From RGIG995 sp045635765 (GTDB lineage: Bacteria; Bacillota; Clostridia; Oscillospirales; UBA644), in the NCBI GenBank assembly GCA_045635765.1, contig JAZTWH010000079.1:1-7572 (forward strand): a stretch of DNA of 7,572 nucleotides, in the 5' to 3' direction. The notes beneath the pieces are model-generated. The model saw nothing but the letters and a program-made list of their open reading frames with translations. It made no database searches and was not told where the DNA came from. Each line of letters begins with the position of its first letter. Within the stretch, counting starts at the first letter, position 1. Positions 1 through 6,154 of this stretch are shown here, piece by piece. Made by a program: the position numbers and the translations under genes.

Positions 1-1
1 C

Positions 2-727
2 GTGGATAAGGACGACAACGTCTTTGTCATCGAGGTAAACCCCCGTTCCTCCCGTACCGTTCCCTTCCTGTCCAAGGCCACGGGATATTCCCTTGCGGAT
101 ATCGCCACCGAGGTAATTTTGGGCAAAACCCTGAAGGAACAAGGAATTTTTGACATTTACCCCGATGAAAAGAAGCGGTGGTACGTTAAGGCCCCCGTAT
201 TTTCCTTCAATAAGATCCGGGGATTGGATGCCTATCTCTCCCCCGAAATGAAATCCACCGGGGAAGCCATCGGATACGACGGTAAAATGAACCGGGCCCT
301 GTATAAAGCACTGCAAGCCGCAGGAATGCACCTACAGAATTACGGCACCGTCCTTGCCACCATTGCGGATACCGACAAGGAAGAGGCTCTGCCTCTGATC
401 CGCCGGTTCTACAACCTGGGCTTCAACATTCAGGCCACGGAGGGAACCACCAAGTTCCTGAAGGAGCATGGGATCCGCACCCACGCCCTGAAGAAGATCA
501 GCGAAGGCAGTGAGGAAATCCCCGACGCTCTCCGTCAAGGCCACATCGCCTACGTCATCAACACCAAGGACCCCGCTTCCGACAGCACAGGCAACGCCGA
601 CGGCGGACAGATCCGCAAGCTTGCCACCGAATATAACGTCACCCTCTTCACCGCCCTGGATACCGTTAAGGTCCTTCTGGACGTGCTGGAAGAAACCACC
701 CTTTGTATCTCCACTATTGATGCCTAA
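2..727 (+). CDS. carB: Carbamoyl phosphate synthase large chain, C-terminal part (5' end cut by window)
   Basis: This is the last 241 residues of the large subunit of carbamoyl phosphate synthase, which makes carbamoyl phosphate from glutamine-derived ammonia, bicarbonate and two ATP in the cytoplasm. The fragment opens at the end of the second ATP-grasp domain, with the metal-ligand motif IEVNPRSSRTVPF at residues 10-22. From about residue 115 it continues into the MGS-like allosteric domain (GTVLATIADTDK, then QATEGTT, then AYVINT). By my alignment from memory with E. coli CarB, the UMP/IMP-contacting residues are kept (K126, T146, T149, K165, N187, T188 of the fragment), which suggests feedback by UMP. 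A full protein is about 1070 residues, so roughly 830 lie to the left of the window; base 1 is the end of the preceding codon. The stop codon TAA is the start of the pyrK Shine-Dalgarno sequence. Identification is secure. Confidence 0.97.
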   Translation: MDKDDNVFVIEVNPRSSRTVPFLSKATGYSLADIATEVILGKTLKEQGIFDIYPDEKKRWYVKAPVFSFNKIRGLDAYLSPEMKSTGEAIGYDGKMNRALYKALQAAGMHLQNYGTVLATIADTDKEEALPLIRRFYNLGFNIQATEGTTKFLKEHGIRTHALKKISEGSEEIPDALRQGHIAYVINTKDPASDSTGNADGGQIRKLATEYNVTLFTALDTVKVLLDVLEETTLCISTIDA

Positions 728-732
728 GGAGG
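726..732 (+). promoter_or_regulatory. Ribosome binding site of pyrK, overlapping the carB stop codon
   Basis: AAGGAGG is a perfect match to the anti-Shine-Dalgarno sequence and ends six bases before the ATG at 739. Its first two bases are the last two of the carB TAA stop. This fixes the pyrK start and suggests that ribosomes ending carB can pass directly to pyrK. Confidence 0.85.
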
Positions 733-738
733 ATTGAA

Positions 739-1470
739 ATGATCCAATCCATCTTTACCGTAACGGAGAATCTTCCCCTGACCAGGGACGTTATGAAAAT
801 GACCCTGACGGGGGATTGCTCCGCCATCACCTGCCCCGGCCAATTCGTCAATCTGAAGATCGAGGGCCGATATCTGCGGCGTCCCATTTCAGTCTGCGAC
901 AGGCAAGGCAACGAGCTGACGCTGATCTACAAGATCGTAGGCGGCGGCACGCAGGACATGAGCGAAATGCCCGTGGGAACGGAAATTGATCTTCTGACAG
1001 GCCTCGGAAACGGTTACGACCTTTCCAAAGCCGGAGATCGGCCTCTGCTTGTGGGCGGAGGCGTGGGGGTGCCACCCCTGTATCTGTTAGCCAAAGACCT
1101 GCTTTCCCAAGGAAAATCCGTCACCGTTATTTTAGGGTTTAACACTGCCTCGGAAGTATTCTGGGAGGAAGAATTCAAGGCCCTGGGATGCGATGTGAAG
1201 ATCACCACCGTGGACGGCACCAAGGGTGTCAAGGGCTTTGTCACCGATGCTCTTTCGGGAATAGATGCCACCTATTTTTACACCTGCGGACCCGAGCCTA
1301 TGCTGAAGGCCCTGTATAACGCCACCGAGATTTCCGGCCAATTCAGTTTTGAAGAACGGATGGGCTGCGGCTTCGGTGCCTGCATGGGATGCTCCTGCAA
1401 AACCAAATACGGCAACAAACGCATTTGCAAAGACGGCCCCGTGCTGGAAAAGGAGGAGATCATATGGTAA
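739..1470 (+). CDS. pyrK: Dihydroorotate dehydrogenase B, electron transfer subunit (FAD and [2Fe-2S])
   Basis: PyrK passes electrons from the FMN of PyrD to NAD+, letting dihydroorotate oxidation run with NAD+ as acceptor in a PyrD2-PyrK2 complex. The 243 residues show the ferredoxin-reductase-like layout. The FAD-binding RRPIS is at 47-51 in the N-terminal barrel, and GGGVGVPPL at 106-114 opens the NAD-binding domain. CGPEPML follows near 190. The C-terminal iron-sulfur cluster is C210-x4-C215-x2-C218-x11-C230. A further cysteine, C220, sits just after the third ligand and is not needed by the pattern. Length is close to the usual 240-260 residues. The start has a perfect Shine-Dalgarno sequence, and the end overlaps pyrD by seven bases, which fits the fixed pairing of the two subunits. 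Confidence 0.97.
   Translation: MIQSIFTVTENLPLTRDVMKMTLTGDCSAITCPGQFVNLKIEGRYLRRPISVCDRQGNELTLIYKIVGGGTQDMSEMPVGTEIDLLTGLGNGYDLSKAGDRPLLVGGGVGVPPLYLLAKDLLSQGKSVTVILGFNTASEVFWEEEFKALGCDVKITTVDGTKGVKGFVTDALSGIDATYFYTCGPEPMLKALYNATEISGQFSFEERMGCGFGACMGCSCKTKYGNKRICKDGPVLEKEEIIW
1450..1456 (+). promoter_or_regulatory. Ribosome binding site that fixes the pyrD start
   Basis: AAGGAGG lies inside the last codons of pyrK, seven bases before the ATG at 1464. It decides between that ATG and an upstream in-frame ATG at 1389, which has no such site and would add 25 residues encoded within the pyrK cluster region. A second ATG at 1473 is possible but less well spaced. Confidence 0.85.
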
Positions 1471-2372
1471 ATATGAAAGTAAACCTCTGCGGCATAGAGA
1501 TGGACAATCCCATCATCCCCGCCAGCGGAACCTTCGGCTACGGTTACGAATTTGCGGAATTATACGATATTAACATCTTGGGTACCTTCTCTTTTAAGGG
1601 AACGACTCTGGAGCCAAGGTTCGGAAACCCGACCCCCCGCATTGCCGAATGTACCGCCGGGATGATCAACGCCGTCGGCCTGCAAAATCCCGGAGTCGAA
1701 AAGGTTATCTCCGAGGAATTACCCCGGCTTGCCACCTGCTTTTCCAAGCCGGTCATGGCCAACGTCAGCGGATTTTCCGTGGCCGACTACGCCGCCACCT
1801 GCCAAAACCTGGACCCGTGCCCTCAGGTGGGCTGGCTGGGGGTCACCGTCTCCTGCCCCAACGTCCACGGTGGCGGGATGTCCTTCGGAACCTCCCCCCA
1901 AGCTGCGGCGGAGGTCACCAGAGCCGTCAAGGCCGTCACCACAAAACCGTTCATCATTAAACTTTCCCCCAACGTCACCGACATCGTTTCCATTTCAAAG
2001 GCCTGCGAAGAGGCCGGAGCCGACGGAATCAGCCTGATCAACACCCTTTTGGGAATGCGAATCGATCTGAAAACCAAGAGGCCGGTCATCGCCAATAAGA
2101 TGGGCGGTTTTTCCGGCTCTGCCATCTTCCCGGTGGCGGTCCGCATGGTCTATCAGGTGGCCCACGCCGTCCAAATTCCCGTAGTGGGAATGGGAGGAGT
2201 TACCACCGCCGAAGACGTGATCGAGCTGATGCTTGCCGGGGCCACGGCCGTCCAGGTGGGAGCCGCAAACCTTATCGAACCCTACGCCTGCAAAAATATT
2301 ATTGAAGACCTGCCCAAAGTCATGCAAAAATACGGAATTTCCGATCTGAACGATATTATTGGGAAAGCGTGA
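1464..2372 (+). CDS. pyrD: Dihydroorotate dehydrogenase B, catalytic subunit (class 1B, FMN)
   Basis: PyrD oxidises dihydroorotate to orotate on FMN and hands the electrons to PyrK. The protein has 302 residues from the ATG at 1464, the usual class 1B length. Visible motifs are PASGTFGYG (19-27), FKGTTLEPR with Lys45 (44-52), NAVGLQNPG (69-77), VSCPNV with the catalytic base Cys131 (129-134), KLSPNVTD, SLINTLLGMRID, NKMGGFSGSAI, and the phosphate-binding GMGGV near the C-terminus. Cysteine as the base marks class 1, and the adjacent pyrK marks 1B. One oddity: family members usually read E-L/V-N-I/V-S-C-P-N here, but this protein reads GVTVSCPN, so Thr128 replaces the Asn three residues before the catalytic Cys. 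All other hallmarks are intact, so the gene is probably functional. Confidence 0.96.
   Translation: MVNMKVNLCGIEMDNPIIPASGTFGYGYEFAELYDINILGTFSFKGTTLEPRFGNPTPRIAECTAGMINAVGLQNPGVEKVISEELPRLATCFSKPVMANVSGFSVADYAATCQNLDPCPQVGWLGVTVSCPNVHGGGMSFGTSPQAAAEVTRAVKAVTTKPFIIKLSPNVTDIVSISKACEEAGADGISLINTLLGMRIDLKTKRPVIANKMGGFSGSAIFPVAVRMVYQVAHAVQIPVVGMGGVTTAEDVIELMLAGATAVQVGAANLIEPYACKNIIEDLPKVMQKYGISDLNDIIGKA
2361..2367 (+). promoter_or_regulatory. Weak ribosome binding site of the hydrolase gene
   Basis: GGGAAAG lies ten bases before the ATG at 2378 and is a poor Shine-Dalgarno sequence compared with the others in the operon. It is only one base from the alternative GTG at 2369, too close to serve it. 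It therefore favours the ATG, with translation probably relying on coupling to pyrD, whose stop ends five bases before the start. Confidence 0.45.
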
Positions 2373-2377
2373 TTGAT

Positions 2378-3172
2378 ATGATTTTTAAAACCGTTCCCCT
2401 CAAACCTGAGGACCCTCAAATTACGTTGGATGCCTACATCGCAGACCCCATCAAGGATTTTACCCGAAAAGCCATTCTGGTCATTCCCGGCGGCGGTTAT
2501 GGAGAAATTTGCTCCGATCGGGAGGGAGAACCCATTGCCCTGGCCTTTTTGGCGGAGGGATATAATTCCTTTGTCTTAAAATATTCCGTAAACCGCAAAC
2601 GCCCCTTCCCCGCCCAGCTGATCGAAGCGGCAACGGCCATAAAGCACATCAAGGACAACGCCGCAGAATACGGCATTGCCCCGGAGGAGCTGTTCGTGGT
2701 TGGATTTTCCGCCGGCGGACATCTGACGGCCAGCTGCGGAATTTTGTGGAAACACGAGGCCATTTATGAAGCCTTGGATATGCCCTACGGCTACAACAAG
2801 CCCAAGGGGATCATGCCCATTTACCCCGTCGTCAACGGCCACAAGGGATCCTTTAAAAACCTGTGGTGCACCGACGAGCCGACCGAGGAACAATGCCGAC
2901 AGACCTACCTGAATCTGCAGGTGGACGAGGACAGTGCTCCGGCCTTTATCCTGCATACCTTTGCCGACCAAGTCGTCCCCGTACAGGATTCTCTGGACCT
3001 GGCACAGGCCTACGCAAAGGCCAAGGTCCCCTTCGAGCTTCATATTTACCCTGAAGGGCCCCACGGAATGGCCTTGGCCAAGGATATTACCTGGATCGGG
3101 AAACCGGAATACATTAGCCCCGAGATCGCAAAATGGGTCAAAATGGCCTGTGCCTGGGCGAATAATCTGTAA
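2378..3172 (+). CDS. Alpha/beta hydrolase, acetyl-xylan-esterase/BD-FAE-like, function unknown
   Basis: This 264-residue protein has the alpha/beta hydrolase fold pattern of small carbohydrate-esterase-like serine hydrolases. PGGGY at 37-41 is the oxyanion-hole strand motif. GFSAGGH at 109-115 is the nucleophile elbow with Ser111. ADQVVPV around Asp197 supplies the acid, and GPHG gives His229, so a complete Ser-Asp-His triad can be read. It has no signal peptide or membrane segment and should be cytoplasmic. Relatives include esterases acting on acetylated sugars and other small esters, but the substrate cannot be deduced. It sits between pyrD and pyrF in the same transcript, five bases after pyrD. 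A GTG at 2369, overlapping the pyrD stop, would add three residues; the ATG is preferred on spacing. Base composition resembles its neighbours, though its ribosome binding site is weaker. Fold assignment is confident; a pyrimidine role is unproven. Confidence 0.85.
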   Translation: MIFKTVPLKPEDPQITLDAYIADPIKDFTRKAILVIPGGGYGEICSDREGEPIALAFLAEGYNSFVLKYSVNRKRPFPAQLIEAATAIKHIKDNAAEYGIAPEELFVVGFSAGGHLTASCGILWKHEAIYEALDMPYGYNKPKGIMPIYPVVNGHKGSFKNLWCTDEPTEEQCRQTYLNLQVDEDSAPAFILHTFADQVVPVQDSLDLAQAYAKAKVPFELHIYPEGPHGMALAKDITWIGKPEYISPEIAKWVKMACAWANNL

Positions 3173-3200
3173 TAAGCAACGTTTAAAGGAGAGATACATT

Positions 3201-3899
3201 ATGGGAAAAGACGTAATCATTGCCTGCGATTTTGACAGTGCGGAAAAAACCTTTGGATTTTTGGATCAATTTACCGGACGCAAGCCCTTCGTAAAGATCG
3301 GCATGGAACTGTACTACGCCGAAGGTCCCTCCATCGTAAAGGAGATCAAAAAGCGTGGACACAAGATCTTTTTGGACCTCAAACTCCACGATATTCCCAA
3401 TACCGTGAAGAAATCCATGGCAGTCCTTTCCCACCTTGACGTGGATATGACCAACCTCCACGCAGGCGGAACCTGGCGGATGATGGAAGCCGCCATCGAA
3501 GGCCTTACCCGGCCCGACGGCACCCGCCCCATGCTGATCGCCGTCACGCAGCTGACATCCACCGATCAGGAAAGCATGGAAAAGGATCTTCTGATCGAAA
3601 AGCCCATCGCCGACGTGGTCATGCACTATGCTCACAACGCAAAGCTGGCCGGTCTGGACGGCGTGGTCTGCTCTCCCCTGGAGGCCGGAAAGGTCCACGA
3701 AACCTGCGGAAAAGACTTCGTCACCGTCACTCCCGGGGTCCGCTTCGCTGACGGAGACGTAGGCGACCAAAAACGGGTCATGACCCCGGCCCAGGCCAAG
3801 GAGATCGGCTCCGACTATATCGTGGTGGGCAGACCCATCACCGCCGCGGAAGATCCCGTGGCCGCTTACGAACGCTGCATCAAGGAATTTTGTGATTAA
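3201..3899 (+). CDS. pyrF: Orotidine 5'-phosphate decarboxylase
   Basis: PyrF decarboxylates OMP to UMP, the last step of the pathway, with no cofactor. The 232-residue protein is a single TIM barrel of the short bacterial type. ACDFD at 8-12 supplies the first-strand Asp10, and KIGMELYY at 32-39 supplies Lys32. The catalytic signature DLKLHDIPNT at 59-68 carries the charged network Asp59, Lys61 and Asp64. LHAGG is at 86-90. The phosphate-binding end shows TPGVR at 177-181 and VGRPIT at 209-214 with Arg211. The start ATG follows AAAGGAGAG at a spacing of nine bases from its GGAG core. The 28-base gap from the hydrolase is the largest inside the operon and shows no hairpin. Confidence 0.98.
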   Translation: MGKDVIIACDFDSAEKTFGFLDQFTGRKPFVKIGMELYYAEGPSIVKEIKKRGHKIFLDLKLHDIPNTVKKSMAVLSHLDVDMTNLHAGGTWRMMEAAIEGLTRPDGTRPMLIAVTQLTSTDQESMEKDLLIEKPIADVVMHYAHNAKLAGLDGVVCSPLEAGKVHETCGKDFVTVTPGVRFADGDVGDQKRVMTPAQAKEIGSDYIVVGRPITAAEDPVAAYERCIKEFCD

Positions 3900-3911
3900 A
3901 GGAGAACAACC

Positions 3912-4568
3912 ATGGAAGCTTACAAGAGAGAGTTTATTGAATTTTTACAGAGTGCCGGAGTTCTCAAATTTGGAGATTTTACCGCAAAATCCGGCCGCAA
4001 GATCCCCTACTTCATCAACGCCGGCATGATCAAAACCGGAGATCAGATCACGAAAATGGGCGAATTTTACGCCAAAGCCTACTTTGACAAGCTGGGCAAA
4101 AAGGAAGCAGTCCTCTACGGCCCCGCATACAAGGGAATTTCCCTGTCCATCTCCGCCGCCGTCGCCCTTTCCAAAAACGGTCTGAACGTCCCCTTCTTCT
4201 TCAACCGCAAGGAAGTAAAGGACCACGGAGAAGGAGGCACCTTCGTCGGCTACGTTCCCCAGGCAGGGGAAGAGATCGTCATCATTGAAGACGTCATCAC
4301 CGCCGGCACTGCCATCCGGGAAAGCATGGAAATTTTAAAACACCTGGAAGGCACGAAGGTCATCGCCACCTTTATCATGGTAGACCGAAAAGAAAAGGGA
4401 CAGACCGAAAAGGGCGCCATGCAGGAAATCGAAGAACAGTTCGGCTTCCCCGTCTATTCGGTGGTTGACGTCTACGACATTATTGAATATCTGGAAGAAG
4501 ATCCCGCCAACGAAGAAAACGTCACCCGAATCAAAAATTATCTTGCTGTAAACGGAGCAAACGCATGA
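3912..4568 (+). CDS. pyrE: Orotate phosphoribosyltransferase
   Basis: PyrE joins orotate to PRPP to give OMP, the substrate of the upstream gene product PyrF. The 218-residue type I phosphoribosyltransferase shows TAKSGRKIPYF at 24-34 with the PRPP/orotate-contacting Lys26. A catalytic flexible loop follows, NRKEVKDHGEGG, at 98-109. The PRPP signature is IVIIEDVITAGTA at 122-134, with the acidic pair Glu126-Asp127. Length matches the usual 210-225 residues. GGAG at 3901-3904 lies seven bases before the ATG, directly after the pyrF stop. The last four bases form an ATGA overlap with pyrB, a common sign of translational coupling. Confidence 0.97.
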   Translation: MEAYKREFIEFLQSAGVLKFGDFTAKSGRKIPYFINAGMIKTGDQITKMGEFYAKAYFDKLGKKEAVLYGPAYKGISLSISAAVALSKNGLNVPFFFNRKEVKDHGEGGTFVGYVPQAGEEIVIIEDVITAGTAIRESMEILKHLEGTKVIATFIMVDRKEKGQTEKGAMQEIEEQFGFPVYSVVDVYDIIEYLEEDPANEENVTRIKNYLAVNGANA

Positions 4569-5476
4569 GAAGTTTGATTGATATTCTCGACCTTTCTCCC
4601 GCAGAAATCGACGAATTGATCGCCACCGCCAACGACATCATCGAAAACCCCGTCAAATATTCCGAAAAATGCCGGGGCAAAAAGTTGGCAACCCTGTTTT
4701 TTGAACCCTCTACCCGCACCCGCCTCTCCTTTGAAGCGGCCATGTACGAGCTGGGCGGAAGCGTTTTAGGCTTTTCCGAAGCCCAATCTTCCTCCACCGC
4801 AAAGGGGGAAAGCGTTTCCGACACAGCCAAGACGGTCAGTTGCTACGCCGACATTATTGCCATGCGGCACCCCAAAGAAGGGGCTCCCTTCGTGGCGGCT
4901 CAGGTGGCGTCCATCCCCGTCATCAACGCCGGGGACGGGGGCCACAACCATCCCACCCAGACCCTGACCGATCTTTTGACCATCTCCCGGGAGAAGGGCG
5001 GATTCGACGGCCTGACGGTGGGCTTCTGCGGAGACTTGAAATTCGGCCGAACGGTCCACTCCCTGATCGGTGCCTTGTGCCGGTACAAAAACGTCAAGAT
5101 CGTCCTCATCTCCCCCGTGGAGCTGAAGGTCCCCAGCTACGTGAAGCAAAAAATGAAGGCCAACGGCATTGAATATTCGCAGACCACCAACCTGGAAGAA
5201 GCCATGCCTTCCCTGGATATTCTCTATATGACTCGCGTACAGCGGGAAAGATTCTTCAACGAAGAAGATTATCTGCGACTGAAGGACAGTTATATCCTGA
5301 CCCCGGCTAAATTAAAAACCGCAAAAACAGACCTGAGCATTATGCATCCCCTGCCGAGGGTCAACGAAATTTCCGTGGAGATCGACGACGACCCGCGGGC
5401 TTGCTACTTTAAACAAGTTTTGTACGGAAAATATATCCGCATGGCGCTAATTCTCAAACTGCTGGAGGTGAAATAA
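4565..5476 (+). CDS. pyrB: Aspartate carbamoyltransferase, catalytic chain
   Basis: PyrB condenses carbamoyl phosphate with aspartate to carbamoyl aspartate, the committed step. The 303-residue protein has the carbamoyl-phosphate motif FFEPSTRTRLSFE at 45-57. A loop of the ATCase type follows, SSTAKGES at 76-83, with Ser76 and Lys80 that reach across to the neighbouring subunit's active site in this family. Arg101 lies in MRHP, and GDGGHNHPTQTLTD at 123-136 contains His129. The C-terminal HPLPR..EI at 261-269 binds aspartate and carbamoyl phosphate. This set separates it from ornithine carbamoyltransferase. The start overlaps the pyrE stop (ATGA) and has GGAG at 4554-4557, seven bases upstream. 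Its partner pyrI follows after one base, so the holoenzyme is probably the allosteric catalytic-regulatory type. Confidence 0.97.
   Translation: MRSLIDILDLSPAEIDELIATANDIIENPVKYSEKCRGKKLATLFFEPSTRTRLSFEAAMYELGGSVLGFSEAQSSSTAKGESVSDTAKTVSCYADIIAMRHPKEGAPFVAAQVASIPVINAGDGGHNHPTQTLTDLLTISREKGGFDGLTVGFCGDLKFGRTVHSLIGALCRYKNVKIVLISPVELKVPSYVKQKMKANGIEYSQTTNLEEAMPSLDILYMTRVQRERFFNEEDYLRLKDSYILTPAKLKTAKTDLSIMHPLPRVNEISVEIDDDPRACYFKQVLYGKYIRMALILKLLEVK
5464..5470 (+). promoter_or_regulatory. Ribosome binding site of pyrI inside the end of pyrB
   Basis: GGAGGTG ends seven bases before the ATG at 5478 and lies within the last codons of pyrB. It supports the pyrI start chosen and close co-translation of the catalytic and regulatory chains. 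Confidence 0.8.
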
Positions 5477-5477
5477 G

Positions 5478-5894
5478 ATGCACATTGATTCCATCCGCAA
5501 CGGACTGGTCATCGACCATATTTCCGCCGGTAAAGGCATGGAAATTTACGATCTTTTGGGCCTGGGGAATCTGGACTGCACCGTGGCCATCATTAAAAAC
5601 TCCAACAGCCGGAAGATGGGCAAAAAGGACATCATCAAAATTGACGCAGAGATCGACCTGGACCTGAACATCCTGGGCTACGTAGATCCGGGCATCACCG
5701 TCAACATTATCAAGGACGGCGTTCTCGTGGAGAAAAAGACCGTGGACCTGCCCGAACTGCTCACCGGAGTCCTGAAATGCAAAAACCCCCGCTGCATCAC
5801 CTCCACCGAACAGGAGCTCAAGCACGTCTTCAAACTCACCGACCCCGAACAACGCACCTACCGCTGCCTCTACTGCGAAACCGCCGCCAAGTGA
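5478..5894 (+). CDS. pyrI: Aspartate carbamoyltransferase regulatory chain (allosteric and zinc domains)
   Basis: PyrI binds nucleotides and links PyrB trimers into a regulated holoenzyme. The 138-residue protein begins with the allosteric domain: GLVIDHISAGKG at 9-20, then KKDIIKID near 49-56. It ends in a zinc domain with C101-x4-C106-x23-C130-x2-C133, the same spacing I recall for E. coli PyrI. Against that protein from memory, the nucleotide-contacting Asp19, His20, Lys60 and Lys94 correspond to Asp13, His14, Lys54 and Lys86 here, so effector binding is probably retained. The N-terminus is about six residues shorter than in E. coli, a region that also contacts effectors there, so the response may differ in detail. 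It is the last gene of the operon, with a terminator starting 58 bases past its stop. Confidence 0.97.
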   Translation: MHIDSIRNGLVIDHISAGKGMEIYDLLGLGNLDCTVAIIKNSNSRKMGKKDIIKIDAEIDLDLNILGYVDPGITVNIIKDGVLVEKKTVDLPELLTGVLKCKNPRCITSTEQELKHVFKLTDPEQRTYRCLYCETAAK

Positions 5895-5951
5895 GGAACC
5901 ACAACGTTTGGGATATGTACGTTCCCCGCGAAAAAACTTAAAACAAAATAG

Positions 5952-5986
5952 AAAAAGGGTGCCATCATCGTGGGGCACCCTTTTTT
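5952..5986 (+). terminator. Intrinsic terminator of the pyr operon, probably bidirectional
   Basis: AAAAAGGGTGCC (5952-5963) pairs perfectly with GGCACCCTTTTT (5974-5985) around a ten-base loop, and a run of six T (5981-5986) follows the GC part of the stem. This is the standard rho-independent form and lies just after pyrI. Because the stem begins with five A, the - strand reading also ends in a T run, so it could stop transcription arriving from gpmI too. Confidence 0.9.
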
Positions 5987-5994
5987 GCATACGA

Positions 5995-6021
5995 AAACCC
6001 ACGCGATAGTCGCGTGGGTTT
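5995..6021. repeat. Perfect 12-bp inverted repeat with 3-base loop, possible second terminator
   Basis: AAACCCACGCGA (5995-6006) pairs with TCGCGTGGGTTT (6010-6021) around the loop TAG. The pairing can be extended by two more pairs beyond one mismatch (5992-5993 with 6023-6024). The stem starts with A and ends with T, and on the - strand it is followed by TTTTCG, so it could act as a terminator for transcripts from gpmI. T runs are short, so the function is inferred. Confidence 0.7.
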
Positions 6022-6035
6022 CCGTACACAAACAA

Positions 6036-6063
6036 CGGCCGCTCTGCAAACACAGAGCGGCCG
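6036..6063. repeat. Perfect 11-bp GC-rich inverted repeat with 6-base loop
   Basis: CGGCCGCTCTG (6036-6046) pairs with CAGAGCGGCCG (6053-6063) around the loop CAAACA. On the + strand no T run follows. On the - strand the stem is followed by TTGTTTGTG, weakly T-rich, so a terminator reading from gpmI is possible. It is unrelated in sequence to the hairpin 14 bases to its left. Confidence 0.65.
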
Positions 6064-6121
6064 CATTCTCCGGTGAATTTTATCTTCCGGGGTTGGCTTT
6101 TCTTTGATGTTTTTTCTCCCC

Positions 6122-6150
6122 AAAAGAAGTACGGAAAAACCCGTCCTTCT
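6122..6150 (-). terminator. Likely intrinsic terminator of gpmI
   Basis: On the - strand, starting four bases after the gpmI stop, AGAAG-G-ACGG pairs with CCGT-A-CTTCT around a six-base loop, giving a stem of five and four pairs separated by one mismatch. The stem runs directly into TTTT before GGGG. The position and T run suit a terminator, but the stem is short and partly AT-rich, so it may be weak, with the stronger hairpins further on as backup. Confidence 0.55.
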
Positions 6151-6154
6151 CCCC

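Noticed and set aside
1389..1463. 25-residue N-terminal extension of PyrD from an upstream ATG
   Set aside because: It lies wholly inside pyrK, has no family similarity, and the perfect ribosome binding site at 1450-1456 points to the ATG at 1464.
2378..3172. Idea that the hydrolase replaces dihydroorotase (pyrC)
   Set aside because: Dihydroorotases are metal-dependent amidohydrolases of a different fold; the serine triad here gives no support, and pyrC is most simply outside the window.
2576..3220. 214-codon open frame on the - strand opposite the hydrolase gene
   Set aside because: It is a mirror of a well-supported + strand gene with full catalytic motifs. The antisense protein shows no recognisable domain and no convincing ribosome binding site.
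3183..3770. 195-codon open frame on the - strand opposite pyrF
   Set aside because: The + strand frame is clearly PyrF; the antisense translation is rich in Gly, Val and Asp as expected from reverse reading of GC-rich codons.
5903..5923. AACGT ... ACGTT inverted repeat just after pyrI
   Set aside because: Only five pairs with an eleven-base loop; likely chance, and the real terminator follows shortly after.
6057..6064. GCGGCCGC palindrome
   Set aside because: It is part of the right arm of the 11-bp hairpin; nothing suggests a cloning junction or a protein-binding site.
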